Positions 43,202 to 52,249 of a DNA stretch of 64,000 nt are shown piece after piece; positions within the stretch are counted from its first letter, which is position 1; each line of letters begins with the position of its first letter. This DNA is from JAFLTL01 sp964389525 (GTDB lineage Bacteria > Bacteroidota > Bacteroidia > Bacteroidales > Muribaculaceae). The notes below the pieces were generated by a model. The model saw only the letters and a list, made by a program, of their open reading frames with translations, searched no databases and was not told where the DNA came from. Location of the stretch: positions 1-64,000 of the forward strand of contig CAYMEX010000002.1 of NCBI GenBank assembly GCA_964389525.1, in the 5' to 3' direction. Made by a program: the position numbers and the translations under genes.

Positions 43202-43423
43202 TTATTTATAGGTTGATATATATTCTTTAATTTCCTCCATAATCCATTGAGGACTCTGAGTATGGATAGGCTCAAAATTCTTGGCGAGAAACTCCGACAA
43301 CTTTGTTTCACTGAAAATACGCGATGCTTCCGCACCATCCATACCATTGGCATTCTTATAGTTTTCGATACAGAACGCTATGAAGTATGCAACATCATCG
43401 CTATGTTTTTTTTTCTTATCCAT
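43202..43423 (-). CDS. DUF3791 protein (first copy of the cassette)
   Basis: A 73-residue protein related to DUF3791 (VAYFIAFCIENYKNANGMDGAEASRIF and, near the end, WIMEEIKEYIS). It opens the three-gene cassette. It is diverged from the other DUF3791 protein (42495-42716), so the cassette carries two different small partners. It has no signal peptide or transmembrane helix. Role as antitoxin or specificity partner is inferred from position. Confidence 0.75.
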   Translation of the reverse strand: MDKKKKHSDDVAYFIAFCIENYKNANGMDGAEASRIFSETKLSEFLAKNFEPIHTQSPQWIMEEIKEYISTYK

Positions 43424-43462
43424 CCTGAATCAATCAAAGATTAACGTCCCGATCTTGCGTGA

Positions 43463-45292
43463 TCAGAATTTCTGCATGTCGACGAGGCGGCGGTAGTAGC
43501 CGTCGGTCTTGAGCAGCTCGGCGTGCGTGCCGCGCTCCACGATGCGCCCCTCGTGCATCACGCATATCATGTCGGCGTTGGCGATAGTCGACAGGCGATG
43601 CGCGATTATCAGAGTCGTGCGGTCCTTCATAAGCGAGTCAAGAGCCTCCTGCACCAGATGCTCGCTCTCGCTGTCGAGTGCCGACGTAGCCTCGTCGAGT
43701 ATCAGCACCGGCGGATTCTTCAGTATCGCACGAGCTATCGACACACGCTGACGCTGTCCGCCCGACAGGCGGCATCCGCGGTCGCCGACATTGGTCTGAT
43801 AGCCGTGCTCGGTCGCCATGATGAAATCGTGGGCATTGGCCGTGCGGGCCGCAGCCTCGACCTGCTCCTGCGTCGCACCGGGCTGTCCGAACGCTATATT
43901 GTTGAAAAAAGTATCATTGAAGAGTATCGCCTCTTGGTTCACATTGCCCATGAGTCCGCGCAGATCGTGCACAGCAAGATCGCGCACATCTATGCCGTCG
44001 ACGGTGATGCGGCCTTTGTCGACATCATAGAAACGCGGAAGCAGGTCGGCAAGAGTCGACTTGCCCGAACCCGACTGGCCGACAAGTGCCACCGTAGAGC
44101 CCGACGGTATGTCGAGATCGATCTCCGTCAGCACCTCGCGGTCGTCGTTGTAGCCGAACGACACATTCTCATATCTGATATGCCCCTTGAGATCGGACGC
44201 CGGCACCGGATGCTCGGGATCGGTGATCGGATTTACGGCATTAAGTATGCGGTCGACACGCTCCATCGAGGCCAGACCCTTCTGCACCGCATAGGCTCCC
44301 TTGGTGAAATCCTTGGCCGGATTGATTATGCTGTAGAATATCACCATATAATAGATGAACGAGGCCGCGTTCATCGACGAAGAGCCGCTCAGTATCAGTG
44401 TTCCGCCAAACCACAGGACTATCGCTATCGCAGTTGTACCCAGAAACTCGCTCATCGGGTGGGCAAGCGACTGGCGGCGCATCACGCGGTTTGAGATATG
44501 GAAGAACTCATCGTTTTCAGCGTGGAAACGCCCCGACACCATCGTCTCGGCGTTAAACGCCTTAACAACCCGCAGGCCGCCGAGCACTTCCTCAATCATC
44601 GACATGAGCACACCCCACTGCGTCTGACCCTCGAGCGACTTGCGCTTGAGGCTTTTGCCGACGCGCCCCATCAGCAGCCCGGCAAGCGGAAGCAGCACCA
44701 GCACAAACACCGTGAGCTGCCAGCTTATAGTGATCATCATGGCCAGACAGACGATGATCATTACAGGATTCTTGAACATCATGTCGAGCGACGACATTAT
44801 CGAATTCTCGATCTCAGCCACATCGCCGCTCATGCGCGCCATCACGTCGCCCTTGCGCTCGGCAGTGAAAAAGCCTATCGGCAGCGACACGATCTTGTCA
44901 TAGACATAATTGCGGATATCGCGCACGATACCCGACCGGAGCGGTATTATGAAATAGGAGCTCAGATACTGCACACCGGTCTTCAGAGCCGTCATCACCA
45001 CAAGCAGCGCGGCAAGCGCGGCAAGCGTGGCCGATGTGCCCCAGTCGTTGATCGCCTCCTGCGTGTAATAGTAGAAGTTGTTGATCAGAACATCCTTCAG
45101 CGACGCACTCCCCGGAGCCATATAGGTGTACACAGCCTCCTTCACCTTGAAGAGCATCTCGAGTATCGGTATGATCAGGGCAAACGAAAACAGCGTCAGC
45201 ACCGCCGACAGCAGGTTGAAGACCAGGTTCAGGATAAGCCATTTCTTATAGGGCGGCACAAATCGGCAGAGTACCTTGAAAAATTCTTTCAT
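43463..45292 (-). CDS. MsbA-type ABC transporter, fused membrane and ATPase domains
   Basis: A 609-residue exporter half-molecule that works as a homodimer in the inner membrane. Six transmembrane helices fill residues about 15-325. The ATPase domain has Walker A GQSGSGKST (405-413), signature LSGGQRQR and Walker B VLILDEATSALD. The gene most resembles lipid A/phospholipid flippases of the MsbA type in Bacteroidetes, but multidrug exporters have the same architecture. It is divergent from manA, with facing promoters whose -7 boxes are 22 bases apart. Confidence 0.87.
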   Translation of the reverse strand: MKEFFKVLCRFVPPYKKWLILNLVFNLLSAVLTLFSFALIIPILEMLFKVKEAVYTYMAPGSASLKDVLINNFYYYTQEAINDWGTSATLAALAALLVVMTALKTGVQYLSSYFIIPLRSGIVRDIRNYVYDKIVSLPIGFFTAERKGDVMARMSGDVAEIENSIMSSLDMMFKNPVMIIVCLAMMITISWQLTVFVLVLLPLAGLLMGRVGKSLKRKSLEGQTQWGVLMSMIEEVLGGLRVVKAFNAETMVSGRFHAENDEFFHISNRVMRRQSLAHPMSEFLGTTAIAIVLWFGGTLILSGSSSMNAASFIYYMVIFYSIINPAKDFTKGAYAVQKGLASMERVDRILNAVNPITDPEHPVPASDLKGHIRYENVSFGYNDDREVLTEIDLDIPSGSTVALVGQSGSGKSTLADLLPRFYDVDKGRITVDGIDVRDLAVHDLRGLMGNVNQEAILFNDTFFNNIAFGQPGATQEQVEAAARTANAHDFIMATEHGYQTNVGDRGCRLSGGQRQRVSIARAILKNPPVLILDEATSALDSESEHLVQEALDSLMKDRTTLIIAHRLSTIANADMICVMHEGRIVERGTHAELLKTDGYYRRLVDMQKF

Positions 45293-45359
45293 GCGATAGC
45301 GTGTAGAGTTTAAATCACTTCATTACCCTGCTTATAGGGAAAACTACGTAATTTTACCA

Positions 45360-45367
45360 CAAAAATA
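45360..45367 (-). promoter_or_regulatory. -7 box of the MsbA-type gene
   Basis: TATTTTTG on the minus strand, exact consensus, in the gap divergent with manA. Confidence 0.55.
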
Positions 45368-45389
45368 CAGATTATATAATAAAAATCAT

Positions 45390-45397
45390 TACATTTG
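45390..45397 (+). promoter_or_regulatory. -7 box of manA
   Basis: TACATTTG, exact consensus, 58 bases before the manA start. Its -33 region would overlap the -7 box of the divergent transporter gene. Confidence 0.6.
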
Positions 45398-45455
45398 CCA
45401 AAGAGCCTCATAAAAGAGGCATTATTGTATTATTTTATCCAATCAGCAAAAAGGC

Positions 45456-46433
45456 ATGTCTGCCAAATTATATCCGCTTAAGTTCATACCTCAATTCAAG
45501 AGTGTGATTTGGGGTGGAAGCCGTCTGGCCGCTTTCAAAGACACCGAAGCCGCCACCGACAGCGTCGGTGAAAGCTGGGAACTGTCCGACGTGACAGGCC
45601 ACGAAAGCATTGTTGCCGACGGTGAGCTGCAAGGATGCAGCCTCCACGACCTCATCGCGCAGTACGGAGAAAAGCTCGTAGGAGCAACACCCCTCCGTCG
45701 GTTCGGGACTAAATTCCCCATTCTCATCAAGCTCATCGACGCCAACGACGACCTCTCGGTGCAGGTGCACCCCGACGACGCCCTTGCCGCAAAACGCCAC
45801 AACTGCATGGGTAAAACCGAGATGTGGTATGTGATCGACGTCCGCCCCGGATCGAAGATCTATTCAGGCATGGCACGTGAGATTACCCCCGACCAGTATG
45901 TCAGCCATGTCGCCGACGGCACATTCACCGACGACATCGCATGCCACGAGTCGCACCCCGGCGACGTGTTCTTCATTCCCGCCGGACGCGTACACGCCAT
46001 CGGAGCAGGCAACCTTATCGCCGAAATCCAGCAGACGAGCGACATAACATACCGCATCTACGACTACAACCGCCGTGACGCACAAGGCAATCTGCGCCAG
46101 CTCCACACCGAAGAAGCACGCGACGCAATCGACTACCGCGTTTCCGACGACTACCTCTCCACCTACGACCACAACGCACCCGTTGCGACACTTGTCGACT
46201 GCGACTTCTTCACAGTCAAGCTTATAAAGCCGGCCGGACACCTTGACATCGACATGCCCGCAGGCTCATTCCTGTCGCTAACGGCCGTAGCCGGAGCAGC
46301 AACACTGAAAGCCGACGGCGTCGAGGTGAACATACGCCAGGGCGAGACCATACTCGTACCCGCCGAAACCGCCAGCCTCTCGCTCGACGGCAACGCAACC
46401 CTGCTTTCAGCATCAATACCCTCTGAAAAATAA
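45456..46433 (+). CDS. manA: Mannose-6-phosphate isomerase, class I
   Basis: Interconverts mannose-6-phosphate and fructose-6-phosphate, linking glycolysis to mannose and GDP-sugar synthesis. The 325-residue cupin enzyme has the zinc ligands Gln103 and His105 (SVQVHPDD), Glu122 (GKTEMWYVID) and His180 (PAGRVHAIGAGN). The TYRIYDYNRRD segment is also typical. It is the short bacterial form, without the extra helical domain of the eukaryotic enzyme. It is 27 bases upstream of a ROK sugar kinase, and the two together would phosphorylate and isomerize hexoses. Confidence 0.95.
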   Translation: MSAKLYPLKFIPQFKSVIWGGSRLAAFKDTEAATDSVGESWELSDVTGHESIVADGELQGCSLHDLIAQYGEKLVGATPLRRFGTKFPILIKLIDANDDLSVQVHPDDALAAKRHNCMGKTEMWYVIDVRPGSKIYSGMAREITPDQYVSHVADGTFTDDIACHESHPGDVFFIPAGRVHAIGAGNLIAEIQQTSDITYRIYDYNRRDAQGNLRQLHTEEARDAIDYRVSDDYLSTYDHNAPVATLVDCDFFTVKLIKPAGHLDIDMPAGSFLSLTAVAGAATLKADGVEVNIRQGETILVPAETASLSLDGNATLLSASIPSEK

Positions 46434-46460
46434 TTAATCATTTAAACAATATCATTGAAA

Positions 46461-47447
46461 ATGGACACAACATCTCCTTCACCCGCAACCAAGCCCTACG
46501 TACTTGGTATAGACATAGGCGGCACAAACACCGTATTCGGCATCGTTGACGCACGCGGCAACGTGCTTGCCACCAACTCGATCAAGACTCAGAGCTATCC
46601 TATATTCGCCGACTATATCAAGGCTCTGCATGAGAAAGCCGATGACCTCATAAAGGTCAACGGAGCAGAAGGCAAGATCTTCGGCATCGGCATCGGCGCC
46701 CCCAACGGCAACTACAACACTGGTGAAATCGTATTCGCCCCCAACCTCCCCTGGAGCGGAAACGTACCTCTGGCTGCAGCCCTGAGCGAGGCATTCGGCG
46801 GCATACCTGTCACCGTGACAAACGATGCAAATGCAGCAGCGATAGGTGAGATGACCTACGGCGCAGCCCGCGGCATGAAAGATTTTATCATGATCACACT
46901 CGGCACAGGTGTAGGCGGCGGTGTAGTTGTCGACGGCAAGATGGTATACGGCACCGACGGCATGGCCGGCGAGCTCGGACACATCACATCGCGCCACAAC
47001 GGACGCCAGTGCGGATGCACACGCCGCGGCTGCCTTGAGACATACTGCTCGGCAACCGGCGTGGCTACAACAGCCCGCGAGTTCCTTCAGGCACGTGACA
47101 ACGAAGAATCGATACTGCGCAACATGCCGCTCGAAGATATCACATCAAAAGATGTATATGACGCAGCTGTAGCAGGCGACAAACTTGCAAAAGACGTATT
47201 TGATTTCACAGGCAAGATACTTGGTGAGGCACTCGCCGATTTCGCCTCATTCACTTCGCCCGAAGCCTTCATCATCTTCGGCGGTCTCGCCAAGAGCGGA
47301 GAATATCTCATGCGCCCGCTTCGCGAGTCATTTGAGGCCAACAACATGCCGATCCACAGAAACAAGATTAAAATTCTTCTTTCTGAGCTGAAAGAGAGCG
47401 ACGCAGCCGTTCTCGGCGCATCGGCACTCGGCTGGGAAGCAAAATAA
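46461..47447 (+). CDS. ROK-family sugar kinase (glucokinase-like)
   Basis: A 328-residue cytoplasmic hexose kinase. The N-terminal ATP motif is LGIDIGGTNTVFGIVD (about 15-30). Asp122 in NDANAAAIGE is catalytic, and LGTGVGGGVVVDGK binds phosphate. The ROK zinc site is His174 with C184, C186 and C191 (GRQCGCTRRGCLE). There is no N-terminal helix-turn-helix, so it is a kinase and not a repressor. The ATG at 46461 was chosen over a TTG two codons earlier. Glucose or mannose is the likely substrate given manA next to it. Confidence 0.92.
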   Translation: MDTTSPSPATKPYVLGIDIGGTNTVFGIVDARGNVLATNSIKTQSYPIFADYIKALHEKADDLIKVNGAEGKIFGIGIGAPNGNYNTGEIVFAPNLPWSGNVPLAAALSEAFGGIPVTVTNDANAAAIGEMTYGAARGMKDFIMITLGTGVGGGVVVDGKMVYGTDGMAGELGHITSRHNGRQCGCTRRGCLETYCSATGVATTAREFLQARDNEESILRNMPLEDITSKDVYDAAVAGDKLAKDVFDFTGKILGEALADFASFTSPEAFIIFGGLAKSGEYLMRPLRESFEANNMPIHRNKIKILLSELKESDAAVLGASALGWEAK

Positions 47448-47479
47448 GCAGTCGGCACAACGACATACCCTATAAAACC

Positions 47480-47519
47480 GACCGGGAGGACGCACACCGC
47501 GCCTCCCGGTCTTTTATTT
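47480..47519 (+). terminator. Terminator after the ROK kinase gene
   Basis: GACCGGGAGG and CCTCCCGGTC form a perfect 10-bp stem followed by TTTTATTT. It may also serve the convergent CotH gene. Confidence 0.9.
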
Positions 47520-47536
47520 AATCCTTAAAAGTTTGA

Positions 47537-50053
47537 TTACATTGCGCCTATTTGTGCATCCATCCATTGAACACGCTGAGAATAACGCTCCTTCATGCGC
47601 TCTACCGCATCGTCTATCGACATATTTTCATCACCATTTACATTTTGGTTAATCGGCCATAATTTACCGTTTATTTCGGCAGATTCTTTTATGCTCATAT
47701 ATTTAGTATCAATATAATCCGGTAAAGTACCAAGCGAAGCCTTTACCTCCTCCCAACGTTCTTTTACCTTTGCCACAAACGTATCATTTTTAAACAGGGC
47801 ATCATAATATATCTCCTCCTTATTAATCCAGACACTCGAACCCCTAAACGTACCATAATCAAAGTCCCAAAGAGGCCCAGCAAATAATTTTCCGCCCCTG
47901 TCTTTATACATATAGCTGCTTTTTGGCCACTTTGGCTCATAGCACATTGTTAATTCTTCAACTATCCACCAATCTACAAATGAATTGATATCAATCATAT
48001 CAAAGACATCGCCATCAGCATCCCCATAAAGTATAGACTCAAGATCGTTAAAGTAATTCTTAATATAATTCAGTTGCTCAAAACCAAGCACATCCTCATC
48101 AGGCTCCTTAATATTTACCGGCAACTCTTTATATATAGTTTTAAATTTGTTTACCTCATCAAAATACGAATCCAGTTCAACTATATAACCACCAGTAATA
48201 CTTTCATCATCTATATCGGTAGACTCCATTTCCTCAATATCAACTCTATTATTATCGATCTTTATTTGTTCGCATAAATAATAGTTACCTGTAAACTTTC
48301 CATTAAATACCACATCTACATATTCACCATGAGGTGTCCAATCAAATCCAGTCATGCGACGACCAATCTCAAAAGCAACATCATTTCGTAGAATTGTACG
48401 ATCCATCCAATTTGCCAAGAGACACCAACGCTTATGCTTAGGCATTCCTAAAACAGCCGCTTTTTTATCAAGCTTGATCGCATATGGTTTCTTAGGGTAT
48501 GTCCATGTCGAATTTCCGCGCCCTTTGATATTGACCTTTTCAAGCGTCACGTTATTCTCTCCGGCATTCCATATCTGCATCTCGCAGTTGGCAGTCCAGA
48601 CTTCTTTTGATGTAATTGCCGAGGGGGTCGACACATATACCACCGGCAAGTTTGAGAAATAAACCACTGCCGTATACTCCTGTTCCGTCCCATCCGGCCC
48701 TACAGCTACAAACGTTACCGGCTTGGAGAAATCCACCTCGTCATCCGATGAATAGGCAGCATCACGACCTTTGATCCGAATCGACGTACAATTGCTGGTG
48801 ATAGTAGGTTTAAGGGCCTTTAGATTAGTTGTGGCCGCCAACTTCAACATGAAAACATTTCCATCTTTCTCTGCATCTACATCCCCTATTCCAATAGATT
48901 CAATCTCATTACCTTCTCCATTCTGCACACGGAACGGAAGTGATGATATATTGATATCTTCGCCCTTAGAGTTCTTAGTCTTGATAACAAGACACACTCG
49001 TTCCGATCCATTTTCACCATTGTTATTGGAAACAATTGTAGCCTTATACTGGCCGCGCATATTCTTCCCTTCAGATGTCACACACTTCTTTACCTCTGTG
49101 ATCTTATAACCTGTGGCACTGTTGACATAGCTTGAATCATCAATATCACGTCCTGAGTAGGCCGAGACTACATCTATAAATAAATTTGCGTCATCTTCCG
49201 ATAGTTCGAAATTGATAAACGCATCAGAAGGATTAAGCCTGAATACAAGTTCGCCACTTTTATTCCAGTTGATTATCAACGATTCATTCAGAACAACAAT
49301 TCCTGTCGGATATGCTACGTCAAGATTAAAGTCAAAGCTTGATCCGTCGGCCATTGTTAACGTAATGACACCACTGTATTCATTTTTTACAATAGAACTA
49401 ATAACACTCCTCTTATCAGAATTATATGGAGTTACAATTCTGTCAGCAACTTCATCCGGAGCTGCAGGATTATACACTTCAAATACATAATACCCTTCCT
49501 CAGATACGACAACTCTTACACACAGGCCGTCTTTCCCGTCTGTGCCTGAAGCGTCAGCGCCTTGATCACCTTTCTCTCCAAGCGCCGAAACCGGTGTTCC
49601 ATCCGAGGTTCTGACATTCTCAAATGTAAGTCCGTCATCATAAGAAACAATCCAGTATCCATCAGTATCAACCTTAATCAACGGCGTGACACCATGCTGA
49701 CCATCAGCACCACTCTCGCCATCAGAGCCATTTATGCCATCATTTCCATTTGTCCCATCTTTGCCATGATACAGCGAAAGAGTAGTACCGTCCGAGAAGC
49801 TGATCAGATATCCTCTGCTTTCCACCGCAGTCTCGTCTATACTTTGTACATCGGAGATTATCTTCCCATTATCATATGCCATCTGAAGACGGGCAATCGA
49901 ATTTTCAAGTGCGTCAACCCTATCATTTACAGCATCAATCTCATCCTGATACGAGCACGACACCAAAGAGCATACCACCAATACAATCAGAGTACATAAT
50001 ATTGGTTTACAACAGGTTAAATAGAAACAGGGGGGGGTAATTTGATAATTCAT
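47537..50053 (-). CDS. CotH-kinase-domain surface lipoprotein with a poly-C tract near its start
   Basis: An 838-residue predicted lipoprotein. The lipobox is LVSC with Cys33, and a coiled coil follows (about 35-62). Gly-X-Y collagen-like triplets occur at 97-120, a second short Gly-rich stretch at about 160-176, then beta-rich domains. The CotH domain (about 470-830) has NIKGRGNSTWTYPKKPYAIKL, WCLLANWMDRTILRND, GNYYLCEQIKID and the FAGPLWDFDYGTF motif with metal-binding Asp. CotH proteins are atypical protein kinases. Codons 6-8 are a run of eight C (50030-50037) upstream of the signal peptide, so slippage would switch off translation. AT-rich compared with neighbours. Confidence 0.86.
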   Translation of the reverse strand: MNYQITPPCFYLTCCKPILCTLIVLVVCSLVSCSYQDEIDAVNDRVDALENSIARLQMAYDNGKIISDVQSIDETAVESRGYLISFSDGTTLSLYHGKDGTNGNDGINGSDGESGADGQHGVTPLIKVDTDGYWIVSYDDGLTFENVRTSDGTPVSALGEKGDQGADASGTDGKDGLCVRVVVSEEGYYVFEVYNPAAPDEVADRIVTPYNSDKRSVISSIVKNEYSGVITLTMADGSSFDFNLDVAYPTGIVVLNESLIINWNKSGELVFRLNPSDAFINFELSEDDANLFIDVVSAYSGRDIDDSSYVNSATGYKITEVKKCVTSEGKNMRGQYKATIVSNNNGENGSERVCLVIKTKNSKGEDINISSLPFRVQNGEGNEIESIGIGDVDAEKDGNVFMLKLAATTNLKALKPTITSNCTSIRIKGRDAAYSSDDEVDFSKPVTFVAVGPDGTEQEYTAVVYFSNLPVVYVSTPSAITSKEVWTANCEMQIWNAGENNVTLEKVNIKGRGNSTWTYPKKPYAIKLDKKAAVLGMPKHKRWCLLANWMDRTILRNDVAFEIGRRMTGFDWTPHGEYVDVVFNGKFTGNYYLCEQIKIDNNRVDIEEMESTDIDDESITGGYIVELDSYFDEVNKFKTIYKELPVNIKEPDEDVLGFEQLNYIKNYFNDLESILYGDADGDVFDMIDINSFVDWWIVEELTMCYEPKWPKSSYMYKDRGGKLFAGPLWDFDYGTFRGSSVWINKEEIYYDALFKNDTFVAKVKERWEEVKASLGTLPDYIDTKYMSIKESAEINGKLWPINQNVNGDENMSIDDAVERMKERYSQRVQWMDAQIGAM

Positions 50054-50182
50054 CACATATATGGTTTATAATTTCAAGCATTGCAAGAAACCTACCACAA
50101 AAGTAGGTACAAAAAAAATTGATTGTCTCACGACAACCAACCTTTAATAACCTTAAAATCTAATACCATGAAAAACACAGTG

Positions 50183-50213
50183 CAAATGTACGCCTATTTT
50201 TTGAACTGGCAAT
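50183..50213 (-). promoter_or_regulatory. Promoter of the CotH gene, with a structured leader
   Basis: On the minus strand ATTG (50210-50213), 19 bases, then TACATTTG (50183-50190). The leader of about 125 bases has two stems: TTGATTGTC with GACAACCAA (one mismatch) near 50120-50142, and ACCTAC with GTAGGT near 50092-50110. No gene is seen in the gap 50057-50330. Confidence 0.55.
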
Positions 50214-50274
50214 AGTTTTTCCCTATTTTTTTCAAAAAAATTCATTTTTTCTGTACGAAATGCACCCTATTTCA

Positions 50275-50299
50275 TTTAAAAACATCTGAATTTTCAGAT
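50275..50299 (-). terminator. Terminator of the SGNH esterase gene region / AT-rich hairpin
   Basis: ATCTGAA and TTCAGAT form a perfect 7-bp stem. On the minus strand it is followed by GTTTTTAAA, and it lies 32 bases after the esterase stop codon. Confidence 0.6.
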
Positions 50300-50330
50300 A
50301 TTAAGCAGTTTCTTATGTTTTGAAATTATC

Positions 50331-52103
50331 TCACAGGCCTGTCTGCTTTTTCAGCTCTTTGGCAAGAGCGGCATACCCTTTTTCGTTGGGATGGAGCCCT
50401 TCAATAAACATCTCCGGATTGATGTTTCCGCTTCCGTCGTTCAGCAACAACGCACGGTTTAGACTGATCAGCTCCACATCGTCACCGGTCGGCAGCCACT
50501 TGCGCAGAAGCGCGTTTGTGCGCTCCACCTGCGCTTCGCGTCCCTTGGCAGGATAGATCTCGATCACATGCAGCTTAGCCTGCGGCTGACGCGCATGTAT
50601 CGCAGCCGCAAGATCAACTATGCCATGCGCCACATCCTCTTCACTATCACCGTTGGCAAGATTGTTTATGCCGATCAGCAGAAATATATGCTCAGGCGAG
50701 CATCCTTCGAGCTCACCGTGATAGATACGCCAGAATACGTTTTCTATCCTGTCCCAGCCGAATCCCATGTTCACCGCGCGGCGTTTTCCCCAGAGCTTGT
50801 CCCACGTTTTCCCGCCATTGTTATGCGACACAGGCATGCCTCCCCAGAAATGCGTGATCGAATTGCCTATACACAGCACCTCAGGGTCTGTCGTATGATT
50901 GAGTTCAATCACCTCGTTGTGACGGACCATCCAGGTGTACAGACCGTCGCGGTGTTGCCTGATTGGCGCGTATCGGTGATTGGGAGCATCCTCGGCAAGC
51001 ACTTCACGGAGCTTGCGCTCCACCGCCTGTGCCTGCAGTCTGTTACCGATGTCATTAGGATGCGAGCCCTCTATATATGAGTCTTTGTCCATGCCGATCT
51101 CACTCTCCGACAGATAGTAAAGATTGTCGTACCCGGCAGCCAGAAGCTCCTCATAGCCTTTTCTGAATCCCGCATTACCGGCATTATAGACGATGCCGGA
51201 GTCGCGGTGCAGCACACTGTCGGGAGCACCCGGCGAGTCAAGAAGCAATATAGGAGCGTCGTTTTTGGCGCGGAGAGTTTTCACACCGGCCACTATAAGC
51301 CTCAGTATCTCCTCTTCGTCAAGTTTAAAGCTGTTAGGCATGGGATCGAGTATATACACACGTGCAGGTATCTCTGCCATGGCGTCGAACAACGCAGGTT
51401 CCATATAAGCCGACCCGGAGAAACCGAGATTGACGACCGGATAGTCAAGATCGCGCTTCACCTGCGTCACCCACATCAGGCCCGGACGCGATGGCGACGC
51501 ACCCTGCACAACCGAACTGCCATACACGACAATCGGGCGTTCGGCCGACTCATGCAGAAAACAGAACCTGCTCCCCTCGTCCACACCCACCTGCAGCGAG
51601 GTCACCGTGCTGTATGGCGGGAGAAAAAGCTCAAATTCGAGTCCGCGCGACGCAAAGTCACGGGCCTTGATATTATTATAGCTGATTGTGATAGTGTCGC
51701 CGAAATTCCATCCCATGTGATTGCCGATCCAATACTGCTCACCGTTGGCATCGCGGCCATAGAGATCCACACCGGCAAAATCAAGTTTCGACATATTTAC
51801 ATAGCCGGGCATACGGTCAAGTGTGTACTTCACCGTCACGTTCTCGGTGTTGGAGAGAAATTTCACCGACACACCGGCCGTATTTCTCGACAATGACCAT
51901 ACGGCCGGAGGCATGTCGGCCTGCATGCGCTCAGGCATACGCCCGAACGATTTGCTGCCGGTCTCCTCATTCCATGCCCTGCCGCTCAGATATGGTATCT
52001 CCGCGTCCATCGGGTCATACCACTGTGTCTGTGCCAGTGCACTATTCAATGTCGCAGTCACGACAAAAGACGCTATCAGCGCTCTCTTTGAAAACAGATT
52101 CAT
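50331..52103 (-). CDS. Secreted tandem SGNH/GDSL hydrolase
   Basis: A 590-residue exported esterase (signal peptide about 1-24, ending ALAQ). An N-terminal beta-rich domain is followed by two SGNH hydrolase domains. The first has VYGSSVVQG with Ser196 and ends with EGSHPNDIG. The second has CIGNSITHFWGG with Ser415, IGINNLANG, and ends with EGLHPNEKGY. Both keep Ser and the final Asp/Glu-x-x-His-type block, so both may be active. Such enzymes remove acetyl groups from xylan, pectin or sialic acid; the substrate is unassigned. Confidence 0.87.
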   Translation of the reverse strand: MNLFSKRALIASFVVTATLNSALAQTQWYDPMDAEIPYLSGRAWNEETGSKSFGRMPERMQADMPPAVWSLSRNTAGVSVKFLSNTENVTVKYTLDRMPGYVNMSKLDFAGVDLYGRDANGEQYWIGNHMGWNFGDTITISYNNIKARDFASRGLEFELFLPPYSTVTSLQVGVDEGSRFCFLHESAERPIVVYGSSVVQGASPSRPGLMWVTQVKRDLDYPVVNLGFSGSAYMEPALFDAMAEIPARVYILDPMPNSFKLDEEEILRLIVAGVKTLRAKNDAPILLLDSPGAPDSVLHRDSGIVYNAGNAGFRKGYEELLAAGYDNLYYLSESEIGMDKDSYIEGSHPNDIGNRLQAQAVERKLREVLAEDAPNHRYAPIRQHRDGLYTWMVRHNEVIELNHTTDPEVLCIGNSITHFWGGMPVSHNNGGKTWDKLWGKRRAVNMGFGWDRIENVFWRIYHGELEGCSPEHIFLLIGINNLANGDSEEDVAHGIVDLAAAIHARQPQAKLHVIEIYPAKGREAQVERTNALLRKWLPTGDDVELISLNRALLLNDGSGNINPEMFIEGLHPNEKGYAALAKELKKQTGL

Positions 52104-52249
52104 GTGATAATTGATTTTAAGGTATTTGATCAGAAATAATTATGTGACATACCGGTCCGCGCGCACACATAAGCCATTACGTCAGGCCTCGCACCGTCGT
52201 CATACACCCGACACGCCCTCCTGCGCTCAGTCGGCCCGTCCGCTTCACT

